This document shows, one piece after another, positions 37,359-49,900 of a stretch of 64,000 nucleotides of DNA; the first letter of the stretch is position 1; each line of letters begins with the position of its first letter. The notes under the pieces are model-generated. The model was not told the DNA's origin. It made no database searches and was given only the letters and a program-made list of their open reading frames with translations. The stretch lies in assembly GCA_013397455.1 (NCBI GenBank), contig VYZB01000275.1, forward strand, positions 855,978 to 919,977. The letters are read 5' to 3'. The DNA comes from Crotophaga sulcirostris. Taxonomy: Eukaryota; Chordata; Aves; Cuculiformes; Crotophagidae. The position numbers and the translations under genes are program-made.

Positions 37359-40300
37359 CTGGGAAAATAGTAAAGAGAAGAAATTAAAATTGTGATCTCT
37401 AAAACAGGAGAAACGTGCCTGACTGCACAGTTATATTGAAGTATTTGCCATCGCATGATTTAAAACAGTCCATACAGAATAGCAACTCACAAGATAACAA
37501 TTCTAACATCCAGAATATACATATATGTATATAAGTTCTACAGTCAGACATGCTCACACAGCATAGATGCAAAAAAGGCCAAACCCAAAATACACATTTT
37601 TGTGGCATATAATTGACTACCTATTCTCAAGGTTATGTTACAGCTTTTCAGATTTCTATTGCCACTTCTCAGGTAGGCACATCACCAGAGAAAGACTGAA
37701 AGTGAATTTTACTGCTCAGAAACAAGAACCTAAGATGTAAATGCTCCAGACTGGACTTTTAGCAAATTATTTTGTCTGCTTTTCCTACTTCTTCTACCTT
37801 TTTCTCTATGCAAAAGTAATAGCTACATTGTTGCCAGTTATTATCTAAGTATAGATAATGGACACTTCTCTAGTAATTCTTCTTTCTGTTCTAATCTAAT
37901 TTAGTTGTAGATTACCTCTACTTCAGCACTTGCTTTAATGTTTTATAATTAAATCCAATTTTGCAATTGAATACTTGGGAAGCCTGCACAGGTTAGACTG
38001 CCACCTTATTTTTTGCATTTTGAATAATTTTCCCTTGACATTCATTGATTCTCATTTTTGTTCCTAAAAGTTGAGTTTGCAAGACATTACTACCTGGATT
38101 CAACATGGTATTTTCAAAACTCTACATCTGAGTAGACATTATTAGTGAATACCGCAGACAAAAGGCAGAAGTCTACAGCTTCTGGTTGCAAGAAAACAAA
38201 AAGCTTTAAGGAAAAAAATATAAGAAAACCAAAGGGATCACTTTACAAAATCACTTTACTAAAACAAAATCACTTCAGGAAATGGAAAAAATAGAGAGCA
38301 GTAAACTGAGCTTACCACAAATAAATAAGATTGGAAAATGCTGGAAGAAACTCTTGCTACTTTCATATATGAACTACAAAGACTTTATTTTGCACTGAGC
38401 ACTAGATGGCATTAATAACCTCTGAAGATAAAGTCACTTTTTTCCAGTGCTTCTGGTTTTACTCAGTATTCTTCCCCACAACTACATTTTTCAGCACAAA
38501 TTCTGTTTTACACCTTTTGGATCTGTCACTGGTCTTACTTACAAAATTAAACAAAATATAATAGCGGCAAAGAGCAGTCTGTCAGACTAGAGAGTGATAA
38601 ATAATTTAAGGTGAAGATCACAGACACCACAATTTAGATAACATCAATGCCAACGCTGATCATCATTCATGACCTAAAAAGATTCCCTACCAGGATGCAA
38701 GGTCTCAGCTCAAAAGCAGTGCTATCGAAAAAGCCAAAAATCAAACTAGCAATGCACTTCCTTGAAACTCTGGACGTTATCTCTTTAAAGAAGGCAGCGA
38801 ACATTGAATTTATTCCCACGGGAATTAGAAACAGTAAAATATTAAACTACCTTTCTGTTAGCTGAACTCTCCCTATAATCTTTAAGCAGAAATAGAAAGA
38901 GAGAGTTTTAAAGTATTTGATTACCTTTCTGCCTAACTTACTATCCTGCACATAAACTGTGAGAAGGACTTGGTGGTGCTGGCTGATGAGAAGCTCGACA
39001 TGAGCCAGCAAGGTGCACCTGCAGCCCAGAAGGCCAAACTGTGTCCTGGGCTGCATCACAAGAAGTGCGGTCAGCAGGGTGAGGGAGAGGATTCTGCCCC
39101 TCTACTCCACTCTCGTGAGACCCCACCTGGAGTATTGTGTCCAGTTCTGGAACCCCCAACATAAGAATGATATGGAACTGTTGGAACGGGTCCAGAGGAG
39201 GCCACAAAGATGATCAGAGGCCTCGAGCACCTCTGCTATGAGGACAGGCTGAGAGTTGGTGATTTTCAGCTTGGAGAAGAGAAGGCTCTGGGGAGACCTT
39301 ATAGCAGCCTTCCAGTACCTGAAGGGGCTACAGGAAAGGTGGGGAGGGGCTTTTTACAAGGGCTTGTAGTGACAGGATGAGGGGGCATGGCTTTAAACTG
39401 GAAGGGGGTAGATTTAAATTAGACATTAGGAATCAGATACTGGCACAGGTTGCCCAGGGAAGTTGTGGCTGCCCCCTCCCTGGAGGTGTTCAAGGCCAGG
39501 TTGGATGAGGCCTTGAGCAGCCTGGGCTGGTGGGAGGTGTCCCTGCTCATGGCAGGGGGGTTGGAACTGGATGATCTTGAAGGTCACTTCCAACCCAACC
39601 CATTCTATGATTCTATTAAACCTTTCTCTCCACTCTTGGGTCTGAAGTTTAGCTCTGATGGCCTCCAGTTGTATTCACACCCACAAAAAAAGTAGAGTTA
39701 ATAGGGAAAAATTCAAAGGAACATAACATCAATAACTCACAGGTTGCTTTAACTGGGTGAGGTTGACAGCTGGGGGCACATAACCCACCGCTATTTTCTT
39801 TATATTCTAAGTAGGAGATACACTTAGGTGGACAGTTTATGCCTGTATAATTTTGTGGAGTTAACATCCTGCCATCAGGTGCACCTCCGAGAATAAAATC
39901 AAGAAACCAGGCAGTGCTTTGGAAGGGATATCTAAGCTTCACTTGGAGATGACACTGCAGAAAGACAACCAGCTTGTTCTGGCTTTTAGAAGATGAAGGC
40001 ACCAACCTCCATCTCTTCCAGAACGTTAGAACACCTCTTACTGATATTCCACTAAGAAGGCACTTCATTAATAGACATTTCTCAAAGAAAAGCCCTAGTT
40101 TCAAATGTTCCTATCTTTTTACTGGGACAGAGGTTTTGTCTGATTTAGTTTTGCTTTTAGAAAGGCTTTTGCAAGGACTTGAGGACTGAATTCATGTAAT
40201 TACATGCATTACAGAACTAAAATACAAGCTGGAAAAGTGCTTTTCAATACTTGGCCTTTTTCCTAGCTAAAAACAAGCCGCATGGTCCAATGTAATGTTC

Positions 40301-40438
40301 AATGTTGATTTCTGATCTTTTTTTTTTTTTTTCTTTCTCAAACACTGCATAACAATGGAAGCTTAATAAAGCCTGTGGTCTCAGCATCTGAACTTTTACA
40401 ATTAAAATCAATATTAAATGCAAATTCTACAAACTCAC
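37359..40438 (-). other. USP6NL intron, about 3.1 kb, with one CR1
   Basis: Donor GTGAGT at 40438, acceptor TTCCCAG at 37359. Contains the plus-sense CR1 at 38.96-39.62 kb and a T15 run at 40318-40332. A 151-codon minus-strand frame (39649-40104) has no recognisable domain. Confidence 0.88.
38962..39619 (+). repeat. CR1 LINE 3' fragment
   Basis: Plus-sense CR1. It includes [20 protein letters not shown] (39.07-39.21 kb region) and VQRRPQR, then degraded sequence, then LPREVVAAPSLEVFKARLDE. It ends GGATGATCTTGAAGGTCACT and CCCATTCTATGATTCTATT. Several frameshifts. Antisense to USP6NL. Confidence 0.94.
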
Positions 40439-40546
40439 ATTGTAGAAGTCTTTCATTTCTTCTTTCATTTTTGGGACATCAAGTAGTAAAGACCAGACTT
40501 GCCCTCTGAACTGCAGTGGGATTCCTTTATAAATTCTCCGATGAAA
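40439..40546 (-). CDS. USP6NL: USP6NL coding exon, start of TBC domain, residues 41-76
   Basis: A 108-bp exon, phase 0 at both ends, with acceptor TTTACAG and donor GTGAGT. It encodes the opening TBC signature [13 protein letters not shown] (residues 46-58), the family GIPxxxRGxxW motif. It continues into the helix ending [11 protein letters not shown]. Compared with human there are conservative changes (WALLLEIP in human, WSLLLDVP here), as expected of an avian orthologue under purifying selection. Confidence 0.95.
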
Positions 40547-41742
40547 CTGTAAAAAGAAAAAAAAATATTAGTTCAGTACAATCTACAAAGTTCTGAACAA
40601 AAGGAAGAATGACATACAACTTACTAAAAAGACCATTATATCAATTGCCCTAACAAAGGGATAACCTGTTGGGGACAAAGGGTTTCAATGTCTTTTGAGG
40701 GACTGAAAGTGTCCAGTGATGCTGTCTGGGTCCTCTGCTGATGGACTCAGCAGAGGCACAGAGAACAAAAGGGACACATATGCCAAAACATCACTCCATG
40801 CAGTTGATGCTTACAAGTCAAGACTTTAGCACGTAGGAAGGCCTACCAAAATTCCACCACCTCTGCTGAGCAGCACCCGTTCTACAAATATTAGAAAGAT
40901 TACTCCAAATTTCGTAATTTAGGAAAAAAAGAAAGATTCCTAGCAACACAATATTTCAAGATAAGCCCAGATAACTCAGTATAATTATGAACTATAAGTG
41001 GGAATGGTAAAGAGCAATCAGCAGTACCACAAAGCTTTCTAAAGATTAACAGTAAAAAAAAAAAAACACCATAAGTGGTTTTTGAATTCTTGCAAAATTG
41101 CAACAGTGCACAGATACGTAGGTGTGCCTATGTAACAAACACAAGAGATCCCCCAAACCAGGATGTGCTATTTGTAGAGCTAACAGATTTCAGATCATAT
41201 GTCTAAACTAATAATCATTTTCCTAAGTTCATATTAAAACATTTGCACAAAACCAATGTATAAACACAAAGATATTCTACCTATGGTTTCTGATAATATG
41301 GAACTACCTTCCAACCTACCAACACTGCATGCAACTCTTCGCTATGAAACAGAAAATTAAATTCTCAATTCCTGATGCGTTCTGCTCTGACACATACAGC
41401 CTGTATTAGAAACAGGTCAGAAGGGGATAACTCAGTACCTGTGTGCAACTAGAGTGGTTACATGAACTATATATCACTCTTGCTCTGACATGACACTGCT
41501 CTTGCACTTTCATTCAGCGGTTTGGTTCTTACTGGGTTTATTTGAAAAAAAATCAGAAGCACTGACAACAGTCTTCCTCGCTTCTCTTCTGATTCATATC
41601 TCTTCACGTTGCAGCATTTAGGAGCATAAAGAATCTCTAAACAGAGAAAGATGCACCATTCATCTAAAGTCTTTGCTTTGTGCAGCCAGGAGAGACTCAA
41701 CGTAAGCAAAGCCTGAGAACAATTCAATCCTAGTAATTCTAA

Positions 41743-41760
41743 ACACACACACACACACAC
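41743..41760. repeat. (AC)9 microsatellite
   Basis: Nine perfect AC units followed by an A-rich stretch. Intronic. Confidence 0.95.
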
Positions 41761-43517
41761 AAACAAAAAAGTTATCATCCTTCTGGAGATACGTCTAAGA
41801 AAAGGAAAACCAGGGAACTCTAACAAAGAATAAGAACCTTTCTGAGGTTCTGTTTTTACCATCATTTGAAAGATGGTACAGAAGAACAATCAGATTTAAA
41901 ACAGAACACACATAACCCCTCTTTAAACAATTAAGTATTCTTTGCATTAACCTACAATGAAAATTAGAACTTAAGAATTTCAATTGACAAAGCTACCACT
42001 TCCTTAAAAGACTTATAAAAGTTACGTTTGTAACCTAAGAAATATTTTAGAAGAAATGTCTTCCTCAAAGAGGGGATCCTTTCTTCTTTTCTCACATATC
42101 TCGTGTCTCCAGAACTCCTCATTGCACTACATTTGCAACACAAAAAAATATGCAAATTAACCATCATCTCAAATAATGAAGTCCGTAACATCCATCATTC
42201 AATGGGGCCTCCACACAAAAATACTGGAAAACATACAACCTCCCATTCCTTCCCCTGCCCCAATCTCTTAAACTCATAAACTATCTCCAGGATAAGAAAC
42301 AAGGCCACTACCACACATCAGTATTCTGAAGAGTGGGAACTGGCATCCTTGCTACTGCAAGAGAAAACTGATTTTCCTGAAAATAAAACTCTCAGTTATA
42401 TGAGGAAGAGCTGCACAAGCAGCAGAGGGACTCTGCCACCTCAAAAAGAATCAGCGATGAGAAGCATAGGAATTAAAATCTAAAGTCTCACAAGAAAGTA
42501 TATTTATAATTAAAAGAAAGTATATCTACAAAGGCTGCTGCCTTTAGAGGTTCTTCAACTTCTGTGGGCTGGCATAAAAGGAAGAAAAAGTGCAAACACA
42601 GGAGTTGCTCAATCTCATTGAAAAAATCTCAGGAATGCCAAGAGGGTTCTTCATTAAGGTTCTGTGTTCAGATTCCAAACTAAGTGGAGACTTGATTATT
42701 ATGTTCTGTGTGAATGCCAGAACAGCTGGAAATTGCCAGCGATCCAGACTATTTCTCTTCTTCCTTTCCCTCTTAGCTTAGGCAGCTTCAATCACAGACA
42801 GATGAAGGCAGACAGTGAAAGACAGAAATACTTTGGTGGAAATACTCAAATGGGAATACAGCATATAACAGTTTTATTTAATCTTTCCTGAAAGTTATGA
42901 TCATACTAAGCCAGGAAGGATTTACTGTCTCTGGTTGTTGACTGTACTCTTGATTATAAAGCAGTAGAATACAAATAGGAAATAAAAGCATAAGCAAGAG
43001 AAAGACCACACTGAAACACAAACTTTGCTGCTCTATGACACTTCTTGCATAAGAAATAACTGACAGGGAGATGAAAGCTTTGTTTTGACAAATATCAATC
43101 ACACAAAGACACAAGGGTAGTTATGCACTTCAGAGACTGGTGTCTAAGAATCATCATGACTCCACTAAAAAAATGCCTAAAAAAATCATATAGAAATCAA
43201 AGAGATACAGTTATGGAGTTTCACATGGGTTCATTTTATTATGTCATCCTTCATTACCTCTAAGCCATTACTTAAACATGATAGACACTGGCACATTTCT
43301 GGTCTCCACATGACAAACCTTCCATCTCTTTCCAGCTCTTCATGGTCACACATTGCTGCCCTCCATTCCCCCTCCCTGCCTCTTCTTTTTTTTTTTTAAT
43401 TAGGTTTAAGCACAGAATTTCTAATGGGAAAACAGCACGAAGTTCCCAGAGCCCCCATCTCTCTCGAGATATTCTTCTGCAATAAAGATCAGGGGAAGAT
43501 GGAAATTGAAGCACCTC

Positions 43518-43546
43518 ACATGTGTGTGCACACACACACACACATC
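43518..43546. repeat. TG/CA alternating microsatellite
   Basis: (TG)4 followed directly by (CA)8, giving about 28 bp of alternating purine and pyrimidine with a self-complementary core. Intronic. Confidence 0.92.
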
Positions 43547-46500
43547 AGTGTGCTAATGTTTTCTCATTAATTCTCTTGTGAAGTTATGATGGAAAAAAAA
43601 TTAAGCAGTAGATATAGGCAGCTCTGCAAGGGTATTAAAGGAAAACTGTATTTTGCAATTAAGCATATGACAGTTTGGGATAATGTAATCAAATACAGGG
43701 ATTCACTTACAGCATGTGTGCTGTATGAACAGATTTCTTCAAGCCAAAACTCTCCCAGCTTTATATTATTAAGGCTCATTAGGAATAGGATGTCTGAAAT
43801 CCTGTACTTTGTACAGACCTGCTCTAACCCTGGGATCACCACCTTCTCTAACATCACCTTGCTCTCTTTTCAAGAACATAAAGCATCTCTCCAGTACGTC
43901 ATTTTCCAAAACCAAGCCATCACTACAATTATAATCTATAACCCTAAAACTTCTGTTGTTGCTGCAATGTTCAGTGCTGTTTCTGAACAACACTGAGGTC
44001 AGGAGCCACCTGACTGCACAGAAACCACAGGAATGTCAGGTGAAGGGAGTCAAGATCCAGGCTGCTCGTTTTCTTTAGGAATTTGCTCCCCTAGTGTTAA
44101 ACACTTTATCCATCCAAGTAAAGACAGATAGCAAGAGTCAGGAATTGTTCTTGCAACTACTGCTTCCATGCTTCAAGAAGGCGAACACGGAAAGCTGGTG
44201 CATTCTTTCAGCACACTTTCAGATATAAACTGCCTTTATCTGAGTTTTCAGAATATCACCAGGCTTTCCACAAAGAGCACTGACAAACAATGTCTGATCT
44301 TCCACTGCATGCTCAGGACGAGGAGGAGGCCAATTCTTTATTCTGTGTGTTTTGCTTCACTTACCACGTTAGGTTCAAGAAAGAATAAGGAAAACACCCT
44401 TGTTTTTAAAGACTCATGTGCTCCACCAGAGATCAACAATCAGTGAAAATTTTTCCTAGCCTCAAGCACAGTTCATCCCCTTTATGAACATATTGAATTA
44501 TTGCTGCCACTATTTATAGTTCAGTCTATAATTTGCTACATGGACTGAAACTCCTTCCACTCAGATGATCTGTTATACCCTCTGCATGCCTGGTGAACAG
44601 AGGATTATTCACTTACGTCAATGTATCACGGACAGATGTCACCCATGGCTGAAGAGGAAGACCACTGCTGCTCAGAAAACACATAGCTATTGTGTTACCT
44701 GAAAGGTCATATTTAACATTCTCTTTGCAAACCAAGCAGCTGTTACACTTTTTTTTTTTGACCAGCCCTTTGACTTGGGAACAAAAGCCACAAGTGTTAT
44801 GACCTTCAGCTTCTCCCAGAGAAGATGACAGGACAAAAAGTAGGATCATAAGAAAAACTTGATAAACAAATCATTACTTTTTTTGTGTGTGTACTTCATA
44901 TTTTAAGAAAACTAATTTGTCCATTTCTTAGTTATACCCTGAGAAACATCAACCACTGGTTTGGGTACTTTGAACAAAAGCAAAGTGCAAGGCATAGCTA
45001 CTACTTTCAAAACCAAAGGCAGCAAGCAGACACGATGAGTAGGGGACATGCTGAGTAAATTTCTCCCTCTACTTGAATTGTAGCATCTCAGTTCCCTGCT
45101 CATCAGGCTAACAAGTGTTCTGGTCTCAATGTCTCTCTTTAAAGCTTTCCACTTTGCGCAGAATAATTTACAAAAGACCAGCAAGGGAGAAAGATAATGC
45201 GGCCACCAGTCATCCAGGCAGCAACCTGGGATGAGGAACAGTTGTCCTCTAGTCCTCAGCAAAATTCAGGTGGATCAGCAGCATCAGAAAGCACCAAAAG
45301 AAAAAACAAGTTTTAAGCCCTGCTGAAAAGAAGAGGGAATTTGAATTTGGGAACCTCATATTCTGTGCATTATCCAGCAAACAGTCATAAGAACACTTAT
45401 GAAAACCTCCTCAGAACACAATGTTGGGAATTTGGTCTCTCCAGCATGTTTTTTCCTAGCTGAAATTCTTTCATAATTTTAAGATGACCAAGACTAAAAT
45501 TCCAGCAAATAAACTATCTTCATGAAAATCCCTACCTAGATTTCAAAGCACTTAAAAGCACTCAATGGCATCCCTAACATAACCCACTTCCTGTCATGCC
45601 CCCAAGATCATTATTTGTTGTCCCAGGAGGATAAAAATAATTCTGCAACCAAAAATCTCAAAGGGAATTTAAATATTATTAACGGGCAATTAACTTCCTT
45701 AAGATTCACCTGGCAGCTTCAAATAGAAAATAAAAACCAAAAAAACAAAAAAGTAGTAAAATTGAGTCAAGAAATGTTGTAGCACTGCTGTTCACAGGAG
45801 TAGCTGCCAGCAGATTTCAGTTCTTCCACACTGATTCCAAAATTTTAAAAAAAAGTCCATCAAGATATAAAGTAATTCTATTCAAAAGTAGATACTACTC
45901 ATACCAACAAAAAAATTCACTTCTCTTGAATATCAGGAATGCTGTGTTGCACATTATTCACAGAATACACAGCCCTATCCCATGGGGCACAGGGCACTGA
46001 ATGGCTTCCTACACTTTTTACTTTCTAACTCACTCAGCGCAGCTCTCCCGTTAACAAAGCAACCAGGTATCTTGGGATATCCTAGCGCACGATAATTTAA
46101 ACATCAAGCTTTATGTCCCATGTCATGACTAATCAGTTTCCTTGGAGAGTTATTCAAGGTGGTTTTCTCTGATCCACAACTGTAAAAGCAAACCAGGGCT
46201 GCAATAAAAAGTAAAAACAAAGAGGGGGGAAGGGAAACCGTAGAAAAGAAAATTATTAATAATAAAAACCCTCACAGATCTTAATAAGACACTGCCAGTA
46301 ACTCAAGAGTAACTTTAAATTTAAATATTCTTTAGTACAATATCCAGTAAACAAATACAAGAATGTAGTAAAGTTAAAATTCATAACCCTTGAAAGGGGT
46401 GTTGATTCCTGAAGAATTCGGCTATACTCATTTAAAGGTCTCCCCTCTTTTCAAGTTTATAAAGATTTTTCTTTTTTTCCTCCTTCGTAATCTCAAAGTC

Positions 46501-46872
46501 TAAATCAGACACAACTTCTGGCTCTCTGCAAGCCATGTAGGTCTGATGCTTGATCCATGTCACAGATTATTTTGTAGAAGTGAGCACTGTATGCTCTGTG
46601 ATTTGTTCCAATCCCACCGTGCAAGTGTAAAGCAGTACAGCATCAATTATTACTATGAAACTGTTAGAGAGCATATGCAATATTGCCCTTAAATTCTTCT
46701 TATTATTGTTATTATTGGCTTATTATGTACTGTTCCATTTTGAAAGAATAAAAAGCCTTTTTCTTTCAGTGTGTGGGGTTTTTTTTGAGATCACATGAGC
46801 AAGACAATCTAATTTGAGGTTATAAATTCATTCAGAAGTGATAGCTGATGAAAAAATCATGCATAACTTTAC

Positions 46873-46953
46873 CTTTTCACTATTCTTGTATTTTTCCCAG
46901 CTTTTCAGCATCTTAAGCCATTTCGTAGTTCTTTCAATTTCAAGGTGCTTTTG
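46873..46953 (-). CDS. USP6NL: USP6NL coding exon, residues 14-40
   Basis: An 81-bp exon, phase 0 at both ends, encoding [20 protein letters not shown] and then KYKNSEK. This is the charged helical lead-in to the TBC domain and is almost identical to human RN-tre. The acceptor is TTTTCAG and the donor is GTAAAG. Inference: the segment packs against or extends the N-terminal side of the TBC fold, as in related TBC proteins. Confidence 0.93.
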
Positions 46954-49900
46954 CTGAAAAGAAATTAGAACTTTTTAATCCCTTCAAAATTTATACATTT
47001 CAAATTATTTATATCTAAGAACAGCAACAAAGATCAGATTATTTACAACATTTCCTAAAAAACAGCCAATCAAAAACCAACCAGAAACCTTTATTTTCAG
47101 CACTACATAAAGAACTGTATTTTGTAAGGCGAGTTTAAGTGCAAGATTTATAAAAGTTTATTCTCTACACATTTTTGGCAAATGCAAAAACCTTCGATTC
47201 GTTTTTATACGCAGTCATAAGTAACTCCTGCTGAAAGTTTCTTAAAAGTTAGTTTATTCTGAAATTATCATTTTCTTTACCCAGACTTGCCTTAACATAG
47301 TTATCTACTGTTTTCCAGTGATCACACAAACCATTCCTTCTTAAAAGGCACAAAGTACATGAACAAAACCAAGCCCATGCAGGAGCAACACTGCAGTAGC
47401 AGAAGTGGGACAAAGTTCTAATTCTGGACACGAAAAGCTAGAAAGCCTTGCTAATTCTCACCCTTGGCTTGGTACATGTTTACCTAAATGGCCCTATAAC
47501 AACACCAAGGATTGCTTCTGAAGGTAAGATCTACTTGCTGAAATTATATCACTGACAAGGATACCTCGGTAACAAGGTGATAAAATGACAATTCAAAAGA
47601 AAACAAAACCCCATCTTCTCAAAATTAACGGTTATATCCAGCAGTACAACACGTAACATAATAAATACGTAAATTCCACACATTATTTGTATTACATAGG
47701 GCTTTAAATCCATGGGACAACCATACTACCTCAAAGAATGCTATTCTGCCTATGAAAACCTTGCTACAGTTGCTATCAGTGTCTTGAATTTCGGAACCAA
47801 CCACCCACTTGGAATTTGCTATTTTAGTCCCCGCACTTTCAAGGCACTTTGGCTCCAAAAATCTGTATTTTGTTGGCTCCGATAAGATGATTTTTCATAC
47901 ATATTTTTACAAACCAGTTTCACAAGCCATAAAGTAAGCAAGTGTCTCTGATTATACTGCAAAGTTAACTATTAAAAGAATATACAGTAATGCAGTTAAC
48001 AATGCTATCTCAACTCTTCCATAATGCTTTGGCGCAGAGGATCAACACAAGAAAAGCTGAAGTAGAAATATGTATGTCTGAGCCTATTCAAAGATGGATA
48101 TAAACAAATATTTAGCTTGTTCGTAAAGAACAGCCCCTTTACCTCCAACTTCAAATCCAGGGCTTAATAATGACAGGAAGGATATTCTGTTTCATATGGT
48201 TTGTGATGCAACCTGGTAACAATGTAAGAGTTTAATTTCAAAGCTCTGCAGGATACCGAAAGCTTATTAATACTTTCATTAACTGCATCTGAAATGTTCA
48301 GGAAAAACAAAAGAAAATTATTACTTATTGTCTCAATAAAATTCTGATTTTACTTCTAGTTTTTACTCATCAGAATCTTTCCTTTCTTTATTGGTTCTCA
48401 ACAAAACAAAAAATAGGCAAAGCACTTCTTTAATCCAGGAGCCCAATGCCTTTCACTTGCAGAAGTGCAACTTGATGACTCTTCAGGTCAACCCCAACCA
48501 CAAAGTTGGGATTTTTTTTTTTAGTTTATTTTTATTTGAATCCAACTGATGTAAGTGTAATCTGAGTATAAGAAAGTTATGCAGAAAGAAGTTCCTTTAT
48601 TCTTTCAAACTTAACTTATCTAGCTATTCATGAAACACTGGAAGAGGCAGCCCAGAGCAGTGCTGGAATCTCCATCCCTGGAGATGTTGAAAAAACACGT
48701 AGATGTCACACTTGGAGACATGGTCCAATAGGCATGGTGGTGTTGGGCTGAATGATGAACTGGATGATCTTGGAAGTCTTTTCCAATCTTAAAGATTCTA
48801 TGTTGCAACAGACTGCCCACATTCTTGTTCAGGTTCCATGCTGTATTTGGCAAAACCTCAACCCCTTGCTTTTTTTAAAAAAATATTATTTTTTTTTTAG
48901 TTATCTGAAACACTTTTAAGAGTTAGGTTAGAGGGGAACTATAGAAAAAATACTGCTTCTCAGATGTCCTAGGTTTCGTAACACTGTTTCTGATTCCCCT
49001 GCACACCCATAACCCTTTTAAGAAAGACACTTTTTAACATCTCTTAAAGCAGATGTTCTCTAGGCATAGTTTAGATTGCAGGAACAACACTGCTATGGAG
49101 TCAAGAAAGGTCTCTGCCCTCAACAGGTTGTTCAGATAATTGGTAAGAAAAACAAACCCCTGTATGCTCCCACAGTCTCTCTGTTTCTATGTTTGATCTA
49201 CTTTCAAGATTTTTGGTCTTCTGAGCCAGCAGCTCACTTCAACTGTATGTTTGTTCAAGCTTTTATGTCTTCTGTGTCAATTTACCCCAGTTCTCAAGTG
49301 ATGTTGCTGTAGTCAAAATTGCAATTATTTCCGTGTTCAGTCGTTGAAAACTTTTAGCTATTTTTTTCCCAGTCTGAATTATGTTCCCTTTCATGTCTAA
49401 CAGGTGTGACTCTGAGAACACGGATAGATCTGACGCAGCTTATTGCAGAGTAGAGGGAAGCTGCTGTTGCTCTTTCAGGCAAGTTCCATGTAACTGTCAC
49501 CAAAAAAAATATATTCCATTTATCTGTCTTCTGAGTATATTTTACACTTTGAAGCATTTTTGCCATTGGGAATAACAGAATCCCTAACTGAAGCAGAGAC
49601 GGTTTCTTGCTCTTGTGTCAGTAAATAATACACTAGTGAAAGCAAAAAAGCATGAAGTTGGCAAGGATCCCTCTTTTGTGCAGTACGGTGCCTTCCCAGA
49701 GAATAAGTGTGCTAGGGCTGAGGCTTAAAGCAACGCTTTAGCAGAAGCCTCAGACAAAACCCAAACTGGCTAAACTGTTGCCTGGAGAATTTATAATCAA
49801 GTAAACCAAAGGAAAAACAAACAAACTGAAAATTACTTACAAAACATTTCACAGCACTTCAAAAACAGAGTCAGATACAGACTCCAGATTTCCTGAGGTC

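Larger units (their letters stand above)
40547..46872 (-). other. USP6NL intron, about 6.3 kb
   Basis: Donor GTAAAG at 46872, acceptor TTTACAG at 40547. AT-rich, with CA microsatellites at 41.74 and 43.52 kb. No CR1 was recognised. Open frames such as 43586-43996 (plus) and 41467-41889 (minus) have no family resemblance. Confidence 0.88.

Noticed and set aside
39649..40104. 151-codon minus-strand open frame in a USP6NL intron
   Set aside because: No recognisable domain, no splice sites that would join it in phase with USP6NL, and it starts just past a CR1 end. Taken as chance.
43586..43996. 136-codon plus-strand open frame overlapped by minus-strand frames
   Set aside because: No homology seen and open frames on the opposite strand at the same place. 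Low stop density by composition.
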